From: Amphiura filiformis | Taxonomy: Eukaryota > Echinodermata > Ophiuroidea > Amphilepidida > Amphiuridae | Length of the DNA: 64,000 nt | Assembly (NCBI RefSeq): GCF_039555335.1 | Contig: NC_092635.1 | Coordinates: 53,945,755 to 54,009,754, forward strand | Direction: 5' to 3' | Shown here: positions 23,109-33,967 of the stretch, in pieces | Position numbering within the stretch: position 1 is the first letter of the stretch | Layout of the letters: each line of letters begins with the position of its first letter | Translations under genes and position numbers: made by a program | The notes under the pieces: generated by a model | Databases searched by the model: none | Told to the model about the DNA's origin: nothing | What the model saw: only the letters and a program-made list of their open reading frames with translations

Positions 23109-23335
23109 ACAACTCTCTAGTCCAAGGGTTCGCTAGTCTGAATAATAAATAAGGTTCTCTAGTCTGAATATAGCATAAGGCTCGCTAACTCTAACTCTAA
23201 ACTCTAATCTTAACCCTTAAGTCTATATTCGGACTATAGAACCTTCAGAATAGCAAAGTTAATTTGATTTCTGACTAGCGACCCTTTGGACTAGGGAACC
23301 TTTTGGACTAGCAACCCTTTGGACTAGAGAGAAGT
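23109..23335. repeat. Fold-back of 'ctctagtccaaggg' motifs beside exon W2
   Basis: ctctagtccaagggttcgct at 23114 is inverted in three successive gactag...ccctttgg copies at 23270-23325. The middle has a run of aactctaa motifs. It ends about 20 bp from the W2 donor. Confidence 0.6.
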
Positions 23336-23353
23336 CATGATGTATGTACTCAC

Positions 23354-23491
23354 CTGGCTGCATACACTCACTGCCACATCCATTGGAACAGCACTTGTCA
23401 GCACCTTGACAGTGTGAATCCTGTCTACAGAAGGTAACACATCTACCTACTGTGCCAGCAGCAATTGCTGGGCATAGGCCTGCTTTGGGAC
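23354..23491 (-). CDS. WAP (four-disulfide core) exon W2
   Basis: 138-nt phase 1-1 exon, donor g|gtgagt, acceptor ctttttgcag. The eight cysteines are GLC, GRC, TFC, SHC, KCC (two), NGC and SEC, the complete whey-acidic-protein pattern. WAP domains are small secreted modules, often serine-protease inhibitors or antimicrobial. The exon starts with 'gt', which completes a TGT cysteine codon with the terminal T of K5, the nearest upstream exon, 26.4 kb away. Confidence 0.92.
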
Positions 23492-23578
23492 CTGCAAAAA
23501 GGCAACAAATTAATATCTTGAAATTTTGCACAGGAGTTAAAACATCTTCTTCCTACTACTGTGACAGCAGCAATAATA

Positions 23579-24146
23579 ATTGTGACCGTACAGCATGAAT
23601 GAGCCGTAAATGTCCTAAATTGTATTCTGATTTACAGTGTAAAATGTGCATGAAGGTCGTATTGATCGATACCTCAAGTTGACGCAACATGTATCGCATT
23701 TTGATAGTCAAACACTTTTTAAACCAATCAATAATCTATTGTTGAAGAGAATAATAAGCTTTTACCTTAGATGTCTATAGAATTTTTAATAGCTCCGGTC
23801 TTTGTTTGCATTGTATTTTCTCTAGGTATGTATAACCAAAAATTAACAATGAATCCTGAATCTCATTGACTTGGGGATGATTTGAAATGACCGCCAATTA
23901 TGACTGTTTGATATTTATCACCAGCAACATGGCAATGTGGAAAACGAGACACATGTAGAAACAAAAAAAGCTACCATTTTGTTGAAGGAGCAAAGTTCAA
24001 CAAACCATAACCCCGCTTCTGGATGTCGTTTGAAGTCAAATGATATACCATTTTAAAGCTTATGATATAGATTTTCTAAACACAGAATAAAACAAAATTC
24101 ACAGGGGGAGGAATTTACGGCTCATTTGTCGTGTACGGTCACAATT
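23579..24146. mobile_element. 568-bp TIR element (non-autonomous)
   Basis: Left terminus attgtgaccgtaca...atgagccgtaaat is matched by the inverted atttacggctcat...tgtacggtcacaat at the right (about 33 bp each). The interior is non-coding. Target duplication not resolved. Confidence 0.7.
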
Positions 24147-24359
24147 GTTTGAATGTCTAATAGCTTCCTCCAGCATCCTATGTCAAAAGCTTTCTCAAAG
24201 TCTTAGCAAATACAAATTCATGTCATGTCCCAGACTTTCTTCATTCAAATTATGATTCTCTGGTGAAAAGCCCTTGCCTAAAACCAAACTGGGGTTTTCC
24301 AATGCAGTTTTTGGCCTTTGATTCCATCCTATGAGTGATGATTTATAGCATACTCTTAT

Positions 24360-26695
24360 ATGCATATGAATTAAGCTGATGGTTCTTTGGTCTTTGTATT
24401 AGTGGCATCATTTACCCTGACCAAGCCCAATTACTGGTAATTACCCCTTTGGTCATTTGTCCCCACCTAATGATCCTGGTGAACAAATATGGGCACAATT
24501 TGATGCATATGAAATCTGATGGTTTTGTGGTCTTTGTATTCAGTGGCATCATTTACCCTGCATTTTCCTGACCAAGCCCAAATACTGGTACTGATCCCCT
24601 TTGGTCATTTGTCCACACCCAATGATCCTGGTGAACAAATACGGGCACAATTTGATGCATATGAAATCTGATGGTTCTGTGGTCTTTTTATTCAGTGGCA
24701 TCATTTACCCTGCATTTTCCTGACCAAGCCCAAATACTGGTAATTATCCCCTTTGGTCATTTGTCCACACCCAATGATCCTGGTGAACAAATACAGGCAT
24801 AATTTGATGCATATGAAATCTGATGGTTCTGTGGTCTTTGAATTCAGTGGCATCATTTACCCTGCATTTTCCTGACCAAGCCCAAACACTGGTAATTATC
24901 CCCTTTGGTCATTTGTCCCCACCCAATGATCCTGGTGAACAAATACAGGCACAATTTGATGCATATGAAATCTGATGGTTCTGTGGTCTTTGTATTCAGT
25001 GGCATCATTTACCCTGCATTTTCCTGACCAAGCCCAAATACTGGTAATTATCCCTTTGGTCATTTGTCCCCACCCAATGATCCTGGTGAACAAATACGGG
25101 CACAATTTGATGCATATGAAATCTGATGGTTCTGTGGTCTTTGAATTCAGTGGCATCATTTACCCTGCATTTTCCTGACCAAGCCCAAATACTGGTAATT
25201 ATCCCCTTTGGTCATTTGTCCCCACCCAATGATCCTGGTGAACAAATATGGGCACAATTTGATGCATATGAAATCTGATGGTTCTGTGGTCTTTGTATTC
25301 AGTGGCATCATTTACCCTGCATTTTCCTGACCAAGCCCAAATACTGGTAATTATCCCCTTTGGTCATTTGTCCCCACCCAATGATCCTGGTGAACAAATA
25401 CGGGCACAATTTGATGCATATGAAATCTGATGGTTCTGTGGTCTTTGAATTCAGTGGCATCATTTACCCTGCATTTTCCTGACCAAGCCCAAATACTGGT
25501 AATTATCCCCTTTGGTCATTTGTCCCCACCCAATGATCCTGGTGAACAAATATGGGCACAATTTGATGCATATGAAATCTGATGGTTCTGTGGTCTTTGT
25601 ATTCAGTGGCATCATTTACCCTGCATTTTCCTGACCAAGCCCAAATACTGGTAATTATCCCTTTGGTCATTTGTCCCCACCCAATGATCCTGGTGAACAA
25701 ATACGGGCACAATTTGATGCATATGAAATCTGATGGTTCTGTGGTCTTTGAATTCAGTGGCATCATTGAATTTTCCTGATGTGTATTAGTCGGATTTTGC
25801 TATGAAAAAGGTTACAAAACCAAGCCTAATTGCTGATAATTACCCCCATTGGTCATTTGTCCCCACCCAATGATCCTGGTGAACAAATACGGGCACAATT
25901 TGATGCATATGAAATCTGATGGTTCTGTGGTCTTTGTATTCAGTGGCATCATTTACCCTGCATTTTCCTGACCAAGCCCAAATACTGGTAATTATCCCCT
26001 TTGGTCATTTGTCCCCACCCAATGATCCTGGTGAACAAATATGGGCACAATTTGATGCATATGAAATCTGATGGTTCTGTGGTCTTTGTATTCAGTGGCA
26101 TCATTTACCCTGCATTTTCCTGACCAAGCCCAAATACTGGTAATTATCCCCTTTGGTCATTTGTCCCCACCCAATGATCCTGGTGAACAAATATGGGCAC
26201 AATTTGATGCATATGAAATCTGATGGTTCTGTGGTCTTTGTATTCAGTGGCATCATTTACCCTGCATTTTCCTGACCAAGCCCAATTACTGGTAATTATC
26301 CCCTTTGGTCATTTGTCCACACCCAATGATCCTGGTGAACAAATACGGGCACAATTTGATGCATATGAAATCTGATGGTTTTGTGGTCTTTGTATTCAGT
26401 GGCATCATTTACCCTGCATTTTCCTGACCAAGCCCAAATACTGGTAATTATCCCCTTTGGTCATTTGTCCCCACCCAATGATCCTGGTGAACAAATACGG
26501 GCACAATTTGATGCATATGAAATCTGATGGTTCTGTGGTCTTTGAATTCAGTGGCATCATTGAATTTTCCTGATGTGTATTGGTCGGATTTTGCTATGAA
26601 AAAGGTTACAAAACCAAGCCTAATTGCTGATAATTACCCCCTTTGGTCATTTGTCCCCACCCAATGATCACGGTGAACAAATAAAGGCACAATGG
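24360..26695. repeat. 152-bp satellite, about 15 units, with two 186-bp variants
   Basis: The landmark tttgatgcatatgaaatc occurs at 24499, 24651, 24803, 24955, 25106, 25258, 25410, 25562, 25713, 25899, 26051, 26203, 26355 and 26507, so the unit is 151-152 bp. One spacing is 186 bp (25713-25899), and a second long unit ends the array after 26507. The long units share the insert containing gatgtgtatt and ggattttgctatg. Units are highly similar. Two 87-aa minus-strand ORFs inside it are artefacts. Related but degenerate sequence continues to about 27420. Confidence 0.95.
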
Positions 26696-26848
26696 CTCAA
26701 ATACTGATGGGTCATTTAACGATTGCCAGAAGAAGACGGAAGAAACTATATGTACACACAGTGCACGACCCTTAGCCAGTGACATTTGTATGATCCTTGA
26801 CTTTGAGTTAGTCAAGTGGCACTTGTGCATCAGCCGTTATTCCTACTG

Positions 26849-27210
26849 ACAAAGTGACATCATTGTAATTGGCCGAAGTAGTAGCATTTTGAAGATATTT
26901 CATAAATGACCAAAAGTGACCGCTAAATGACCTTTGATCCTAAATCGGAGATTAACTTTTGTGCACCAGTGAACGTCAATGCATGTGTGCAAGTCCCAAC
27001 GCTCTGCTAAGGAATTTGTGGAAGGAGTAGCATTTTGAGTGAATGGACCTAGTGACCAAGTGATATTGTTAAACTATGTAATTGGCGGAAGTAGCACCAT
27101 TCTAAAGGTATTTCATAAATAACCAAAAGTGACCCCTAAATGACCTTAGATCCCAAATTGAAGATAACCTTTTGTGCACCAGCGAAGATCAATTCAAGTA
27201 TGCAAGTCCC
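26849..27210. repeat. Diverged tandem duplication of about 207 bp
   Basis: cataaatgaccaaaagtgac at about 26901 and cataaataaccaaaagtgac at about 27113 mark two copies of a segment that also share the 'cttttgtgcaccag' stretch. Adjoins the satellite and is probably derived from the same ancestral repeat region. Confidence 0.55.
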
Positions 27211-27429
27211 AACTCTGTAAAATTTAGTATTTTGGTTGAAAATAACATTTTTGGCTATTGACCGGAAGTGGATGACCTTTGACTGGAGGCTGGTCACGTT
27301 ACATTTGTCCCCAAACAATGGTCCTAGTGACTAAATATGGGCACAAGGGCTCAAAGCATATGGCTGCGATGGCTCATTGTATGGTTGCCAGAAAGAGGAA
27401 AAAAGAATGTGGCAAAAACAGACCTTAGC

Positions 27430-29400
27430 AAAGCAGACCTTAGCAAAGAAAAGAAAGAACCTGAAAAAAACCCAGACACAGTGATGACATAATCATAGTC
27501 ACTAATGAGCAGACAGTGTAATTACAAACAAGACAACATATCTGACTTCAGCTGCACCTACTAGTTGAACTAATGAAGCACATGTGAACAAAGAAAAAAG
27601 AGATTACAGTAATTATGAAAAACACTGTTTTAACATTCAGAGGTACAGAATTAATTAATTTATTATCTACCTAGCTGCTAAACAAGTCAGAGGCAACTTT
27701 ATCACTTAATACATTTATCTGGTTTCACTTAGCCAGGACGTGGCAGATACTTATTCCACAGCTGTTAGTTTTGACATGTAACTCAAATAAGTATCTTGAT
27801 TACATACCTCAATATACTAGACTAAAGGGAATTTCATTGTGAAGAACTTCTTGGCTTAACTGCACTCTTATATTTTTCAAACTACTTAATCTCTGTGATT
27901 TGCATCTGGGTATGCACGTGCCATTAACCATGGATGGAGCAATCTTGGAGTAATGGAGCAATGTTGACATCAATTAGACAGCAAGAGCAGATGGTAATCC
28001 TGCTATAAGTCAATTCGCGCACAAGGATTTCTCCAACAAACACTGATGCATAGGTGGTGTTAGCTCTTGGTAATCATCATATGAAGTGTGTTCTTTGGTG
28101 CAGAGTTTAACTCAAACTGAACAATAGAAGTCTAACTTAAGTACTGTAGACACTTGTTTTAGCTGGCAAACAGCAATATATCATCACATACACAGTGTAA
28201 CTATGGTGTAAATATGCAATGTGCATTCTGACAGTCTGAGAACAATTGAAATCAAACCACTGTACGCACTTGTTTATCTGAAGAAGAGCAAAGTACCACC
28301 ACAGTGAAACTATGATTTCAACAATGAAACCAGTTTAAAATCATCATAGTCCATTGTAACATTGATTTATGCAACTGAAATGAACTTTCATATCTCTAAA
28401 TTGCTTAGTTATTGGAGATAATGTGACACAAATGAAAGCCGCCAAGTTGTTATCTAAGTACCACTATACCTTTGGTGATTGCACTCAAAATAAACACATT
28501 TATATTAAGGAGAGGAATATTTTCAAACTTATTTAATTGCAGTGATCAAAATTCAGATACATCTATCGCTATGGTGCATTGATCTGCAGTGGAATTTTTA
28601 CAATTACATGTTACTGTATGCCTCATCCATGTACTGTGTAAGCTGAACTTATCGTTTGAACTTAGCAGCCAGGACAATATCTACTTCATGGAAAGCTCTA
28701 ATGTAATGCAACTTGTTGGTTCTTGACAACAGGATTATTCTAAATCAATAAAGGTAAAATATCCAACTTGTATTTACTAATGGATATCAAGGAGCAAATT
28801 CAAAAAGTTACTTTGAAGATGACAGCAGTTTTACTCATTGAAACTTATTTTTAAACTGTTTGAAGTTAACATTTTATAACAGAATATATGTCTAGTATAA
28901 GTGTAACTTGTAGCATAATATATATATTTAATGTTAGTGATATCAAATTTTGTGTCACATAGTTTTTAAGAATTTATTATTGTATTTGAATTGTATATCA
29001 TGATCATAATGTTGCATGTTTGTATTTGAACACAGATCCTGATTTGACATATTCTATATCTTTCAATATCATTCTAATTTTCTATTGTATGCGTTTCTAA
29101 ACTAATTAGGTTAAATCTTGCCTGGCCCACTGACCAAAATGTGTGATCTGAAATATTATGTGTACTGATCCTTTAGGATTTATACTTTCTGATTGCAAAC
29201 ATTTTTTTTGTGATAATCTAATATTATAGCAAGCATTAGATGTGATTTGAAATTTGCACTTGATTGCAAACATTTCCCTATGATAAACAAATATAGCAAG
29301 CATTAGATTTGATTTTAATTTGGCACATAAAAAAGGATAAAAGTATTGTACCAGTCACCATATGTTTTGACTAGCTATATGAATTATCTACTAAACTATA
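27430..29400 (+). other. 5' flank of GPCR copy 1 (tandem-unit sequence)
   Basis: Homologous to the flanks of the other copies (about 34000-36462 and 42300-44366), sharing landmarks such as ggtttcac...ggcagatac, ttagttttgacatg and aaggagaggaat. At about 28634 it carries the uninterrupted catccatgtactgtg, the empty version of the SINE-like insertion in the other two flanks. No exon of the Kazal gene seen. Confidence 0.7.
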
Positions 29401-30930
29401 ATGGGTAGTTTAAGTGTCGTTCAAGAAGTATGGGTTGCAGCTACTGTTTTAATTGGTATCCCAGGGAACATACTCATACTTGTTGTCCTGTTTTCCCGAC
29501 AGCTGATCCGTAAAGCACAGTATTTCATTTTCCTACTTGCTATAGCTGATCTCCTTTTCTGCCTCATTTTGCCCTTTACATGTGCTTATTGGTATTCTGC
29601 GAATTCATTTCAAGAAGCCATTTCCAATATTTTGGTATTTTTACAATCGTGGGGTTTTTTCTTACTTGGCTGTGCTGCTTTTGAGAGATACACGGCAGTT
29701 AGAAATATCGTCAGGAGACGCTTGAGTACAAAATCTGTCATTTTGTTGACTTTGCTAAGTGTCTTTAGTGCAGCATTAATAACATGCAGCATTTTTCTTC
29801 CTAATGTAAGTGGAGACGGATTTCAACCTAAGCAAATGCTAAAACTCATACTAGTACCTAACATAATTCTGATTGTTGTATGTCATATTCGTGTAGTAAG
29901 GCAGCTGAATAGACAGATTGGACCAGACCCAGACACAGTTGCACCTGTTGACCTTCATCAGCCAGCTAATAGGCCAATAGAGATGTCAAATATCCAGCAA
30001 ATCCACCTTAATGCTTCAGTGCATTTACCATGTGACAAAACATCAGCCATATCAGCAAGTTGTCAAATGAAACAGGACTCGTGTGATGACCATTCTATAT
30101 TAACAACAAGACCCACAGCAAAGATTCAGCATCAAACACCTCCAAAAAAGGACAATGATTGCCTCCAACCAGATCCAGCACTTCATGCTCTTTCATCCTC
30201 TCACACAATGCAGCCACAATTTAATCTCCAAAACAGTTTCCAAACTGCACAAATATCTAACAAAGAGATTTCAGAAGAGGCAAATCACAATCATCTGGAA
30301 GACAGCCAACTCCACAACAGAAGAAGTTGCAAGAGAGATTATGAAGATAAGATATCAGCTGGTGACATCAGCCTTAATTTCACAAATTTAAGCCATGAAA
30401 TTAAGTGCTCTGATGGCTTGTTGGATATAACACCATCAACCTCCAAAGATACAACTCCAATGCACCAACTAACAAACCTAGACAAAGATGAAATGTGGAA
30501 GACTCTACCTGGTGCTGTCACGTCTGAACAGAATTCAGATGAAACAAACTTTAATGTTTGTGTAAAAAGAGTTTCCACCCATCTACCTGAGACGGATCAC
30601 CCTGATGACTTCACGCCAAACATCCCTACACTTAATGCCTCTGAGGACAATGAAGCAATGTATCAATGTCATTTCTTGAGGAAAGTGTCCATGATGCTTT
30701 TAATTGCAACAGCAGTTTTCTTTATTACTTATGGTCTACTCCTTATAACAGCTTTCATATCATATGCTGATCCAACTTTGATAGATATACATGTATATCG
30801 TTTGGTATGGAATGTTACATTCATTAATAATTGCATTAATCCCTTCATTTACAGCTTTGTAAATGAAAGTTTCCGTACGGAATGCAAGAGGGTATATCAG
30901 AGAATGCTACAATATTTTAGAAACCAGTAG
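29401..30930 (+). CDS. Class A (rhodopsin-like) GPCR, copy 1, intronless
   Basis: 509 aa, single exon; the ATG context (ataatgggtag) is conserved in the sister copies. Seven predicted helices: about 11-31, 41-62, 75-96, 112-133, 145-165, 430-454 and 468-487. Class A marks: Asn23 in GN, Asp50 in LAIAD, ERY at 95-97, Pro153 in helix 5, NPFIY at 480-484. Departures: extracellular N-terminus of only about 10 residues; no cysteine near the start of helix 3 or in the very short second extracellular loop; no Trp in helix 4; TYGL replaces CWxP in helix 6. The third intracellular loop is huge (about 264 residues, Ser/Thr- and acid-rich). An N-glycosylation site (NVS) lies at 135. Ligand unknown; a lineage-specific receptor is likely. 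A possible poly(A) signal ATTAAA lies at 30992. Transcribed opposite to the host Kazal gene. Confidence 0.88.
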   Translation: MGSLSVVQEVWVAATVLIGIPGNILILVVLFSRQLIRKAQYFIFLLAIADLLFCLILPFTCAYWYSANSFQEAISNILVFLQSWGFFLLGCAAFERYTAVRNIVRRRLSTKSVILLTLLSVFSAALITCSIFLPNVSGDGFQPKQMLKLILVPNIILIVVCHIRVVRQLNRQIGPDPDTVAPVDLHQPANRPIEMSNIQQIHLNASVHLPCDKTSAISASCQMKQDSCDDHSILTTRPTAKIQHQTPPKKDNDCLQPDPALHALSSSHTMQPQFNLQNSFQTAQISNKEISEEANHNHLEDSQLHNRRSCKRDYEDKISAGDISLNFTNLSHEIKCSDGLLDITPSTSKDTTPMHQLTNLDKDEMWKTLPGAVTSEQNSDETNFNVCVKRVSTHLPETDHPDDFTPNIPTLNASEDNEAMYQCHFLRKVSMMLLIATAVFFITYGLLLITAFISYADPTLIDIHVYRLVWNVTFINNCINPFIYSFVNESFRTECKRVYQRMLQYFRNQ

Positions 30931-33095
30931 GTCTAAAAGGGATATACATGCAGTCATTTAATTTCACCACTCAAACATAAGACTTATCAATATTAAAGAG
31001 CATGTAAGTTGTTATTAAAACACCCTGACCCTGCTACTGAATTTCAATCGAAACTGTTTTCTTCATATCTTCATCAATTAGACCTTTTTTTCAATTGTAA
31101 AGTTTTCCAAAGACAGCTGATGTTTGTTTATGGATGACCCAGTTTATAATTACAGGCCATCAACGCTGACACAAACGCAACTATTTAGCTTGAACACAAA
31201 CCTGTGTGAAATACACCATGAAAAGCGAGGTATATCTTGTGTAAGAGACTGATGTTTACGTTATCAAGTGTCACATTGTCCTAAGCTAAAGTGCCCCAAA
31301 TTAGAGAATAAACGATAGGAATTTTTATTTTGACTATCCTCTACTGTGTGGTAGACGACAGGCAGGTCCAATATTTTGAGTAGTGGATGCAGGCGCAGCC
31401 GGTTACTACGATAAAAATATTGGACCTGCCTGTCGTCTACCACATGTTAGAGGATAGTCAAAATAAAAATTCCTATCGTTTATTCTCATTCTTAGTCAGT
31501 TAAACATTATTTTAATAACTGTAAACTATTTTTTTAAAGCAAAAATTAAGTTACCGTCATAAAAACTCCCCTTTTCTAAAATGAACGAAACTTGTTTACA
31601 ACTTCACATATTTTGTTGCGCGTACTGCTAGCGTGTGCGAGTATTCAGCACTCCGTCTACGCATACAACGCGATACATATGTGCACCTCTATGAGCGTGT
31701 TACGCATTATCAACATTCATGATGACGTGGAGTCATCTACAGCCTGATAGACGACACCCAAAATCATGCGATTGTCCAATCAGATATGTCTACGTAATAG
31801 ACCACTCCCACTGACTAAGAATGACAAACATTTGTACTCTTCGTTCCATTACTGACATACTGTGGATAGCTTTGCTCCAAAAATGACCTTAAATTTTCCA
31901 TGCGATAGAAAAAAGAAGAAGAAAAAGGAAACTGAGACAAAAAAAACAACCATGACATATCCCCTCTGACACTAGTCCGACAAACGTCCACAGCTTGTGC
32001 TCGGCTAGTACTAGACTTTTGTGGTTTCTGGGCTTTGTAGACAGTGGTCTCTACTTCTAGGCTTGCGAAGCGAGCAGATATTGGTCATGGTGTGGTTTAC
32101 TTCTAAGCTTGCTTTGCAAGCCATTGTTGGTGGCTTTTGTATATAGCTAGGCTTGTAATGCTAGCATATAATTTCTTATCAGAATAGGAAGATAATGTCT
32201 TTGAAGCTGAAACTGTGAATCTGTGATATATCTATCACTGTGATAGTATTGGTGCATTGATCTGCAGTCACATTTTAACAATTACATGTTAGTGTGTACC
32301 TCCACCATGTGCTGTGTAAACTGATCTTATCGTTTGTACTTAGCAGCCAGTCGAATATTTATAACCTTGTTTTGGAAAGCTTGAATGTAATGCAATTTGT
32401 TGGTTTTGACAACAAGATTATTCTAAATGAATCAACGTAAAATATCTGAGTTGTACTTACTAATAGATATCAAGGAGCAAATTCAAAAACATCAAGCTAT
32501 TTTAAAGATGACAGCAGTTTTACTAATTGCTCATTGAAATTTATATTTAAACTGTTTGAAGCTGACATTTTTATAGCAGAATAAATGTCTAGTATAAGTG
32601 CAATTTGTAGCATAATATATTATATATATATATATATATATATTTAATGTTAGTGATATCAAATGTTGTGTCACATAGATTTTATGAATTTATAATTGTA
32701 TTTAATTTGCATATCCTTTGATTATAACGTTGCCTGTTTGTATTTGAACATAGATCCTGATTTGACATATTCTATTTCTTTCAATATCATTTTAATTTTC
32801 TATTGTATGCGTTTCTAAACTAATTAGGTTAAATTGTTATAGCTAAATCATCAGCTAATTATCCTGGCCCACTGACCAAAATGTGTGATCTGAAATATTA
32901 TGTGTACTGATGCTTTAGGATATATACTTTCTGATTGCAAACATTTTTTGTAATAAACTAATATTATAGCAAGCATTAGATTTAAATTTAATTTTGCACT
33001 TACAAAACCCAGATTGTATAAGTATGTTTAAGCTTCCTTATTGTACCAGTCATCATACATTCTAACTAGCTATAATCATTACCTATTGAACCATA
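30931..33095 (+). other. Spacer between GPCR copy 1 and remnant 1
   Basis: The 3' flank (gtctaaaagggatatacatg at 30931) is almost identical to the one after copy 2 (38194). An insertion at 31301-31823 is described separately. From about 32220 the sequence is again 5'-flank type, leading to remnant 1, with a (ta)n run at 32619-32642. Confidence 0.65.
31301..31823. mobile_element. Hairpin insertion absent from the paralogous flank
   Basis: The copy-2 flank reads agtgccccaaaatgacaaac uninterrupted at 38562-38581. In copy 1, about 520 bp separate the two halves. The insert starts with a fold-back of about 75-bp arms (31302-31375 and 31418-31490, agaataaacgatagg and its complement). A second inverted pair, cattcttagtcagt (31489) and actgactaagaatg (31810), spans the rest. 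No ORF. Confidence 0.75.
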
Positions 33096-33470
33096 ATGGG
33101 TAGTCTAAGCATCATTCAAGGGGTATGGGTTGCTGCTATTGTTTTAATTGGTATCCCAGGGAACATACTCATACTTGTTGTCCTGTTTTCCCGGCAGCTG
33201 ATCCATAAAGCCCAGTATTTCATTTTCCTACTTGCTATAGCTGATCTCCTATTTATTGCAACAGCAGTTTTCTTTATTACTTTTGGTCTACTCCTTATAA
33301 CAGCTTTCATATCATATGCTGATCCAAATTTGATGTATATCGTTTGGTATGGAATGCTACATTCATTAATAATTGCATTAATCCTTTCATTTACAGCACT
33401 GTAAATGAAAGCTTCTGTGTGGAATGCAAGAAAACATATCAGAGAATCCTACGACAATGTTGTGTCACAT
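33096..33470 (+). pseudogene. GPCR remnant 1: helices 1-2 fused to helices 6-7 by internal deletion
   Basis: Starts like the intact copies (MGSLSIIQGVWVAA) and continues to LLAIADLLF. It then jumps directly to IATAVFF of helix 6, losing about 1.1 kb (helices 3-5 and the long loop). A 10-nt deletion after PNL shifts the frame, so NPFIY is out of frame and the ORF ends at 33404. Recognisable 3' coding sequence (gaatgcaag, tatcagagaat) runs to about 33455, then abuts 5'-flank-type sequence. Not expected to be functional. Confidence 0.9.
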
Positions 33471-33870
33471 AGTTTTTAAGAATTTACGATTGTATTTGAT
33501 TTGATTTGCATATCCTTTGATCATAATGTTGCATGTTTGTATTTAAACACAGATCCCGATTTGACATGTTCTATTTCTTTCAATATCATTCTAATTTTCT
33601 ATTGTATGCCTTTCTGAACTAATTAGGTTAAATCGTTAAAAGTAAGTCATCAGCTAATTTGTTTGGCCCACTGACCAAAAATGTGTGATCTGAAATATTA
33701 TGTGTACTGATGCTTTCGGATTTGGTACTTTCTGATTGCAAACATTTTCTTGTGATAATCTAATGTTATAGCAAGCATTAGACTTGATTTTAACAGATTG
33801 TACAAGTATGTTGTTTCTTATTGTACCAATAATCATACATTTTATCTAGCTATATGTATTACCTACTGAA

Positions 33871-33967
33871 CCATGTGTAGTTAAAGTGTCATTGAAGGGG
33901 TATGGGTTGCTGCTATCGATTTTGCAAGAATGCAAGAGAATATATCAGAGACTATGACAATATTTAT
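33871..33967 (+). pseudogene. GPCR remnant 2: first and last about 15 codons only
   Basis: ttgaaggggtatgggttgct (N-terminal codons as in copy 3) is followed within 10 nt by gaatgcaagagaatatatca, the C-terminal codons. The start codon is damaged (accatgtgtag versus accataatgggtag). It has its own 5'-flank copy at about 33480-33870, so it represents a fifth tandem unit that collapsed. Confidence 0.75.

Noticed and set aside
24896-25779. Repeated 65-87-aa ORFs on both strands
   Set aside because: They lie entirely within the 152-bp satellite and recur with the unit; open by chance.
30155-30391. Alternative plus-frame ORF within the GPCR third loop (also at 37283 and 44974)
   Set aside because: Overlaps the main frame in a repetitive Gln/His/Thr-coding stretch; not conserved as a protein in its own right.
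29610-30578. Minus-strand ORFs of 60-79 aa opposite the GPCR genes (also 36672-37841)
   Set aside because: Shadows of the conserved plus-strand coding sequence; no domain or splice logic.
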